A stretch of DNA of 64,000 bases from 1-14-2-50-31-20 sp964617555 (GTDB taxonomy: Bacteria > Bacteroidota > Ignavibacteria > Ignavibacteriales > Melioribacteraceae): positions 44,312-108,311 of the forward strand of contig CAZTYP010000102.1 in NCBI GenBank assembly GCA_964617555.1, read 5' to 3'. The notes under the pieces were generated by a model. It saw only the letters and a list, made by a program, of their open reading frames with translations. It was not told the origin of the DNA and searched no databases. This document shows, in pieces, positions 59,791 through 64,000 of the stretch. The position numbers and the translations under genes were made by a program. Positions within the stretch are counted from its first letter, which is position 1, and each line of letters opens with the position of its first letter.

Positions 59791-61149
59791 ATGTATATAG
59801 ATACACATACACATCTCTTTTTCGCAAATTTTGATAACGACAGGGAAGAGGTAATTAAAAATGCACGGGATGCCGGAGTAGAATATATGCTTGTACCCGG
59901 CACCGATTTAAAAACCTCAATGCAGGCAATAGAATTATCGAAACAATACGATTTTATATACGCTGCAGTTGGGATTCATCCGCATGATACTAAAGATTGG
60001 AATGATAAATGGATTGACAATATACGTGAGCTTGCAAAAGAAAGCAAAGTTGTGGCAATTGGTGAAATCGGACTTGATTACTATTACGACTTTTCACCGA
60101 AAGAGAAACAAAAAGAAGCATTTGAAAAACAGATTGAATTGGCTCTGGAATTGGATTTGCCGGTTATTATTCACAATCGTGATGCAAACGAAGATATTAT
60201 GAAGTTTGCACGCAGGTATCAATCAACACCGTTAAAGGCACAATATCATTGTTTTGCCGGTACAGTAAAAAATGCCGGTGAACTTATTGAAATGGGGCAT
60301 TATATTTCATTTACGGGAAACATAACTTTTAAAAAGGCGAATAAATTACGCGAAGTTGTTGAACACGTGAGTGTTGAAAGAATGCTAATTGAGACGGATT
60401 CGCCGTTTTTAACTCCGGTGCCTTACAGAGGAAAAAGAAATGAACCGAAACATATTCCTTTAATTGCAGAGGCGATTGCAACTATTCATCATTTACGCAA
60501 AGAAGATGTTGGCAGAACAACTTTGTGGAATGCATATAAACTTTTTGGAATCGGAGAAAAGATGAAAGTAAGTTATACCTACCAAATCGGCAAAGCCCTT
60601 TATGTTAATGTTACAAACAGATGTAATGCGGATTGTGTTTTTTGCGACAGAAAAGGGGATGCCGTAATTAATGGTTACAATTTGAAAATGAGCAGGGATG
60701 AAGAACCTTCTGCAGAAGAATATATTAATGAGATTGGTAACCCGAAAGAATACAGCGAAATAGTTTTTTGCGGCTACGGTGAACCTACAATCCGTTGGGA
60801 TGTTGTAAAAAAAATTGCAGAATATGTGAAATCAAATGGCGGAAATACCCGCATGAATACTAACGGACACGGAAATTATATTAATAAAAAGGATATTACT
60901 CCGGAATTAAAAGGATTGATTGATACAGTTTCCGTAAGCCTTAATTCCACCGACCCTGAGCAATATGCAAAATTAATGCGGGTAGATAAATCGCTCCATG
61001 CGGAAATGATTAATTTCGCAAAGCGGGCAAAAAAGTATACCAATGTTGTTATGTCTATTGTCGGCATCAGTTCTGTGGATAGCGAAAAAGCTAAAAGATT
61101 TGTTACCGAAGAAATAGGTGTTGCATTCAGAGAAAGGGAGTATTTTTAA
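59791..61149 (+). CDS. TatD-family hydrolase fused to TatD-linked radical SAM protein
   Basis: 452 residues in two parts. Residues 1-255 are a complete TatD metal-dependent hydrolase: YIDTHTHLFFANFD, VGIHPHDTKDW, IGEIGLDYYYDF, HNRDANEDI, YHCFAGTV, ETDSPFLTPVPYRGKRNEP. Residues 258-452 are a radical SAM domain (CxxxCxxC at Cys278/282/285, VNVTNRCNADCVFC), with CGYGEPTIRWDVV and MNTNGHGNYINK. The family is known as a stand-alone neighbour of TatD; here it is fused. TatD is a 3'-5' DNase / D-amino-acyl-tRNA repair candidate; the partner's substrate is unknown. A Met258 preceded by GGAGAAAAG could start the second domain independently. Confidence 0.93.
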   Translation: MYIDTHTHLFFANFDNDREEVIKNARDAGVEYMLVPGTDLKTSMQAIELSKQYDFIYAAVGIHPHDTKDWNDKWIDNIRELAKESKVVAIGEIGLDYYYDFSPKEKQKEAFEKQIELALELDLPVIIHNRDANEDIMKFARRYQSTPLKAQYHCFAGTVKNAGELIEMGHYISFTGNITFKKANKLREVVEHVSVERMLIETDSPFLTPVPYRGKRNEPKHIPLIAEAIATIHHLRKEDVGRTTLWNAYKLFGIGEKMKVSYTYQIGKALYVNVTNRCNADCVFCDRKGDAVINGYNLKMSRDEEPSAEEYINEIGNPKEYSEIVFCGYGEPTIRWDVVKKIAEYVKSNGGNTRMNTNGHGNYINKKDITPELKGLIDTVSVSLNSTDPEQYAKLMRVDKSLHAEMINFAKRAKKYTNVVMSIVGISSVDSEKAKRFVTEEIGVAFREREYF

Positions 61150-62573
61150 TGAAACATATTTTAATTTTTCTTTTCTTTTTTCTTCTGTCGTTATCATTTG
61201 CACAAAATTATAACTTTAATACAATTGATGATATTAATATTTTGCTTAACGATTCCTTTTTCAAGCGTTGTCAAATTGGTATTGATGTTTATAATTTAAC
61301 AAAAAAAGAGGTCGTTTTTAAACATAATGAAAAACTTCTTTTTCGTCCGGCCTCAAATATGAAAATTTTAACCACGGCAACCGCATTATATTTTTTGGGA
61401 CCTGAATTTGATTTTAAAACCGAGATTAAAACCGACGGAGAGATAAAAGATTCGGTTCTTAAGGGAGATTTATATTTTATAGGCGGATTTGACCCCGATT
61501 TTACAACAAACGATTTGGATACTATGATTTTATCTCTTAAGCAACAAGGGATAAAGAAAATTGACGGAAATTTGTATGCCGATATTTCAAATATGGACTC
61601 ACTTTTTTGGGGCAACGGCTGGATGTGGGATGATGACCCGTATTCCGATTTCCCTTATATGACACCTTTGATTATTAACGATGCTTGCGTGAAAGTTATT
61701 GTTTCGCCGGGAAATATAGGGGAAAAAGCAAATATACAAATTATTCCGGATGTGGACTTTTTCAAATTTGAAAACGAGATTGTTACTGTTGATAACGACA
61801 CCACGGATTTAACGGTTAGCAGAAACTGGATAGAAAGAAGCGATTCTTTAATTTTAAAAGGAGGCTTTTATGTTAATGCAGAGTCGGATACAACAAAAAT
61901 AAATATAGTTAATTCCACTCAATATTTTCTGGCGTTGGCAAAAAAAAGTCTGAGAAAAAATAAAATAACATTTTCCGGAGAGTGCAAAATTGTTAAATCT
62001 CCGAATAATATTAAAACACTCGTAATAAAAGAAAGACCGTTTAGCCAGGTAATAGTTAACCTTAATAAAACAAGCGATAATTTAAGTGCCGAAATGACCT
62101 TGCGGGCGTTGGCCTTTGCGATGGAAAAAAAACCGGCTTCGGCTAAAAAAGGCATAAAATGGGTTGATAGTTTAATAACCCTTGTAGGACTTAATCCAAA
62201 AGACTACAGAATAGTTGACGGTTCGGGAGTTTCGCATTATAATCTTGTTTCCGTTGAATTATTGGATGAAGTTTTAATTTATATGTATCGGTATTATCCA
62301 GAATTATTTAAAGTGCTTTATAACTCGTTTCCGGTTGCCGGTGTTGACGGAACGCTTAAATCACGAATGAAAAATACTGCTGCCTATAACAACGTTCATG
62401 CAAAAACCGGAACACTAAGCGGAGTAAGTTCATTATCAGGTTATCTTAATTCTAAAAACGGGGATTTAATCTCTTTTTCAATCAACACGCAAAACTTTGT
62501 CGGAAGCGCTAGCCGGGCACGGGAATATCAAGACAGAATTTGTGAGATTTTAGCAAATCTTGAGTTTAAATAA
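61149..62573 (+). CDS. dacB: D-alanyl-D-alanine carboxypeptidase/endopeptidase (PBP4 type)
   Basis: 474 residues with a signal peptide (FLLSLSFAQ). Penicillin-binding motifs: S69-N-M-K72 (RPASNMKILTTATALYFLG), SDN (NKTSDNLSAEMTLRAL) and KTG (AKTGTLSGVSSLSGYLNS). Large PBP4-type insert between the first and second motifs. It trims or cleaves peptidoglycan cross-links in the periplasm. The ATG overlaps the last base of the preceding stop (TAATG). Confidence 0.94.
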   Translation: MKHILIFLFFFLLSLSFAQNYNFNTIDDINILLNDSFFKRCQIGIDVYNLTKKEVVFKHNEKLLFRPASNMKILTTATALYFLGPEFDFKTEIKTDGEIKDSVLKGDLYFIGGFDPDFTTNDLDTMILSLKQQGIKKIDGNLYADISNMDSLFWGNGWMWDDDPYSDFPYMTPLIINDACVKVIVSPGNIGEKANIQIIPDVDFFKFENEIVTVDNDTTDLTVSRNWIERSDSLILKGGFYVNAESDTTKINIVNSTQYFLALAKKSLRKNKITFSGECKIVKSPNNIKTLVIKERPFSQVIVNLNKTSDNLSAEMTLRALAFAMEKKPASAKKGIKWVDSLITLVGLNPKDYRIVDGSGVSHYNLVSVELLDEVLIYMYRYYPELFKVLYNSFPVAGVDGTLKSRMKNTAAYNNVHAKTGTLSGVSSLSGYLNSKNGDLISFSINTQNFVGSASRAREYQDRICEILANLEFK

Positions 62574-62583
62574 AAATTGCAAA

Positions 62584-63438
62584 ATGGAAATTATGAAAAC
62601 ACACAAACAATTTAACATCTACACAACACCGTTTAATGCTGATTTATTAAGCGGATTACTTTGGCAATTGAATATTGAAGGAATTAACGAATATGATAAT
62701 TATCTCTCCGTTTTTGCAAACGAGGAGAGCAACGTAACAAACTATAAAATTAAAAACCTTCTTTCAAAAATCAAAAATGAAAATTTGATAGAGACTTTTA
62801 AAATTGATGAAAGCAATGTGGAAGAAGAAAATTGGAACGAAGAATGGGAAAAAAAAATTAATGTAATAAAGGTAACCGATAAAATAATAATTAAACCCAC
62901 TTTTAGAAAATATGAACCCAAAAAAGATCAACTTGTAATTACCATTGACCCTAAAATGTCTTTTGGAACCGGGGAACACGAAACAACCAGATTGGTTTTA
63001 CAACTTTTGGATAAATATATCGATAGCGTTAAAACGGTTTTAGATGTTGGTAGTGGTACGGGTGTACTTGGTATTGCCGCATCGTTACTGGGCGCAGAGC
63101 ATGTTGTGGGAATTGATAACGATGAGTGGTGCATTGAAAACGGGAATGAAAACCTTGAATTAAACGGGGTGCAATCTAAAGTTGAAATTCGTTTGGCGGA
63201 AATTAAAGACGTAAATGATAATCCGTTCGATTTAATTGTTGCAAACATTAATAAACATATTCTACTGGATATTGCTGAATCAATTTACACTTTAACTAAA
63301 CAAAGCGGAAAAATAATTTTATCGGGTTTACTTTATTCCGACAGAGACGATATTGTAAAACTGTATACGAGTTTTGGTTTATTGTTATTGGAAGAAAAGC
63401 AGTTGGGAGAATGGATAGCATTGGTTTTTAAAAAATAA
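62584..63438 (+). CDS. prmA: Ribosomal protein L11 methyltransferase
   Basis: 284 residues from the ATG at 62584; a TTG at 62560, inside the previous gene, is in frame but less likely, and an ATG at 62593 is also possible. PrmA signatures: MSFGTGEHETTRLVLQLLD, VLDVGSGTGVLGIAASLLGA, VGIDNDEWCIENGNEN, DLIVANINKHILLD and the C-terminal LLLEEKQLGEWIALVFKK. It methylates L11 on three lysine/alpha-amine positions. It lies 10 bases after dacB. Confidence 0.95.
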   Translation: MEIMKTHKQFNIYTTPFNADLLSGLLWQLNIEGINEYDNYLSVFANEESNVTNYKIKNLLSKIKNENLIETFKIDESNVEEENWNEEWEKKINVIKVTDKIIIKPTFRKYEPKKDQLVITIDPKMSFGTGEHETTRLVLQLLDKYIDSVKTVLDVGSGTGVLGIAASLLGAEHVVGIDNDEWCIENGNENLELNGVQSKVEIRLAEIKDVNDNPFDLIVANINKHILLDIAESIYTLTKQSGKIILSGLLYSDRDDIVKLYTSFGLLLLEEKQLGEWIALVFKK

Positions 63439-63465
63439 GCGAAATTCCGTTAAGAATTTCGCTTA
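63436..63465. terminator. Bidirectional hairpin between prmA and the MarR gene
   Basis: TAAGCGAAATTC pairs with GAATTTCGCTTA, a perfect 12-bp stem with a 6-base loop, and the stop codon of prmA lies in the arm. Serves the convergent genes; the T-run is short. Confidence 0.8.
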
Positions 63466-63487
63466 AGATAAATCATATCTCTATAAA

Positions 63488-63916
63488 TTAATTTCGCAAC
63501 TTTAACAGTAATTTAACAAGTGTTGCTTTTTCTTCCAGAGTTAAATTTTTTGTCTCCTCAGTAATCGAGTCCAAATATAATGGGGTTATTTCCCTTAAAA
63601 TTTTTTCACCTTCCTTTGTTAATTTAGCATTAATAATTCTTCTGTCACTTTTAGAAGGAACCCTTTCGGCAAATTTGCGCTTTTGCAAATTATCCATTAC
63701 ACAAGTAATATTTGCCCCCGTTACATTTAATTTTTTCCCTATGCTTTTTAATGGCATTGCTCCTTCATTTTGGAGAGTAACCAAAACATGAAATTGCGGA
63801 TTTGTTAAATTATACCGAGACATTCGCTTGGAGTGAGATTTTTCAATAAGCTCAAAAGTATTTGCCAACTCTTTCCAAACTTTCCACGATAATTCTTTTT
63901 CTTTGTTGTTCGACAT
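63488..63916 (-). CDS. MarR-family transcriptional regulator
   Basis: 142 residues from the ATG at 63916, which has a GAAGGA site five bases away; an ATG at 63940 is in frame and overlaps an upstream stop (ATGA), so translation could begin there. Winged-helix motifs: RYNLTNPQFHVLVTLQNEG, LKSIGKKLNVTGANITCVMD, KRKFAERVPSKSDRRIINAKLTKEGEKIL. MarR proteins sense small aromatic or oxidising compounds. The target is probably the gene whose end lies at the window edge, upstream on the same strand. Confidence 0.9.
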   Translation of the reverse strand: MSNNKEKELSWKVWKELANTFELIEKSHSKRMSRYNLTNPQFHVLVTLQNEGAMPLKSIGKKLNVTGANITCVMDNLQKRKFAERVPSKSDRRIINAKLTKEGEKILREITPLYLDSITEETKNLTLEEKATLVKLLLKLRN

Positions 63917-63936
63917 TGTTTTCCTTCGATTTTTAA

Positions 63937-64000
63937 TCATTCAATCATTTTCACCAAAGGAAGTGGTAAACTGGTGCAATCAGACATCCCATCACTCCTT
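63937..64000 (-). CDS. Possible 3' end of a gene running off the window
   Basis: On the minus strand a frame is open from the window edge and ends at 63937 with ..VKMIE then TGA, overlapping the upstream ATG of the MarR gene by an ATGA. The 20 visible residues include RSDGMSDCTSLPLPLVKMI. It may be only a fragment; too little is present to identify it. Confidence 0.3.
   Translation of the reverse strand, partial: RSDGMSDCTSLPLPLVKMIE

Noticed and set aside
1..64000. tRNA, rRNA, CRISPR array, phage or IS element
   Set aside because: No cloverleaf-like segments, spaced direct-repeat arrays, transposase or integrase signatures were seen by eye; this does not exclude a small RNA gene.

Overview
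This AT-rich window comes from a Gram-negative bacterium of the Fibrobacteres-Chlorobi-Bacteroidetes (FCB) group, most likely an Ignavibacteria/Chlorobi-type anaerobe or facultative anaerobe. The evidence is two exported proteins ending in the type IX secretion sorting domain (QNYPNPFNP-type), a PorV/PorQ-like barrel, a FadL-like barrel, ADP-heptose epimerase (LPS), the Mla system, signal peptides ending in ..AQ, and weak or absent Shine-Dalgarno sites on many genes. A superoxide reductase-type protein and a ferredoxin-linked respiratory complex fit low-oxygen life. The lineage call is an inference from these traits. I found no rRNA, tRNA, CRISPR array, phage or insertion sequence; this looks like chromosomal backbone.

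1-31 kb is envelope and housekeeping. It holds two sorting-domain proteins, a lipoprotein hydrolase, aat, an EamA transporter, gpmI, a PorV-like barrel, an ECF sigma / anti-sigma / two-domain TonB-C lipoprotein operon, an MltF-like transglycosylase, an M16 peptidase, an M1-M28-PDZ fusion peptidase, a MerR - DUF302-like - FadL operon, a CocE-type hydrolase with metH, hldD and a Nudix hydrolase. 31-37 kb holds two tandem pilin-like paralogues with an unusual palindrome-repeat region upstream, aspS, and mlaEFD.

37.2-48.1 kb is the centrepiece: a 13-gene operon-like block in the order of archaeal mbx (mbs): Mrp-type antiporter subunits E, F, G, a DUF4040 protein, a fused DUF4040-MnhB, C, two MrpD/NuoL homologues, then NuoH-, B-, C- and D-like subunits. 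The last gene fuses a NuoI-type 2x[4Fe-4S] domain to a complete NfnL/GltD-like FAD/NAD(P) oxidoreductase. The hydrogenase-like large subunit has lost one of its four Ni ligands and the small subunit lacks one cluster cysteine. I read it as an ion-pumping ferredoxin/NAD(P)H (or sulfane) oxidoreductase, not a hydrogenase.

48-64 kb holds a dihydroorotate dehydrogenase-like flavoprotein, a Fur regulator with a textbook Fur box followed by a glycogen-binding-domain protein, a Gly/His-rich DUF5320 protein and a metal exporter. Then come an old-yellow-enzyme reductase and a tightly packed run of methyltransferase - MBL hydrolase - sirtuin - radical SAM - membrane methyltransferase - unknown gene. 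The window ends with superoxide reductase, purM, a TatD-radical SAM fusion, dacB, prmA and a MarR regulator.
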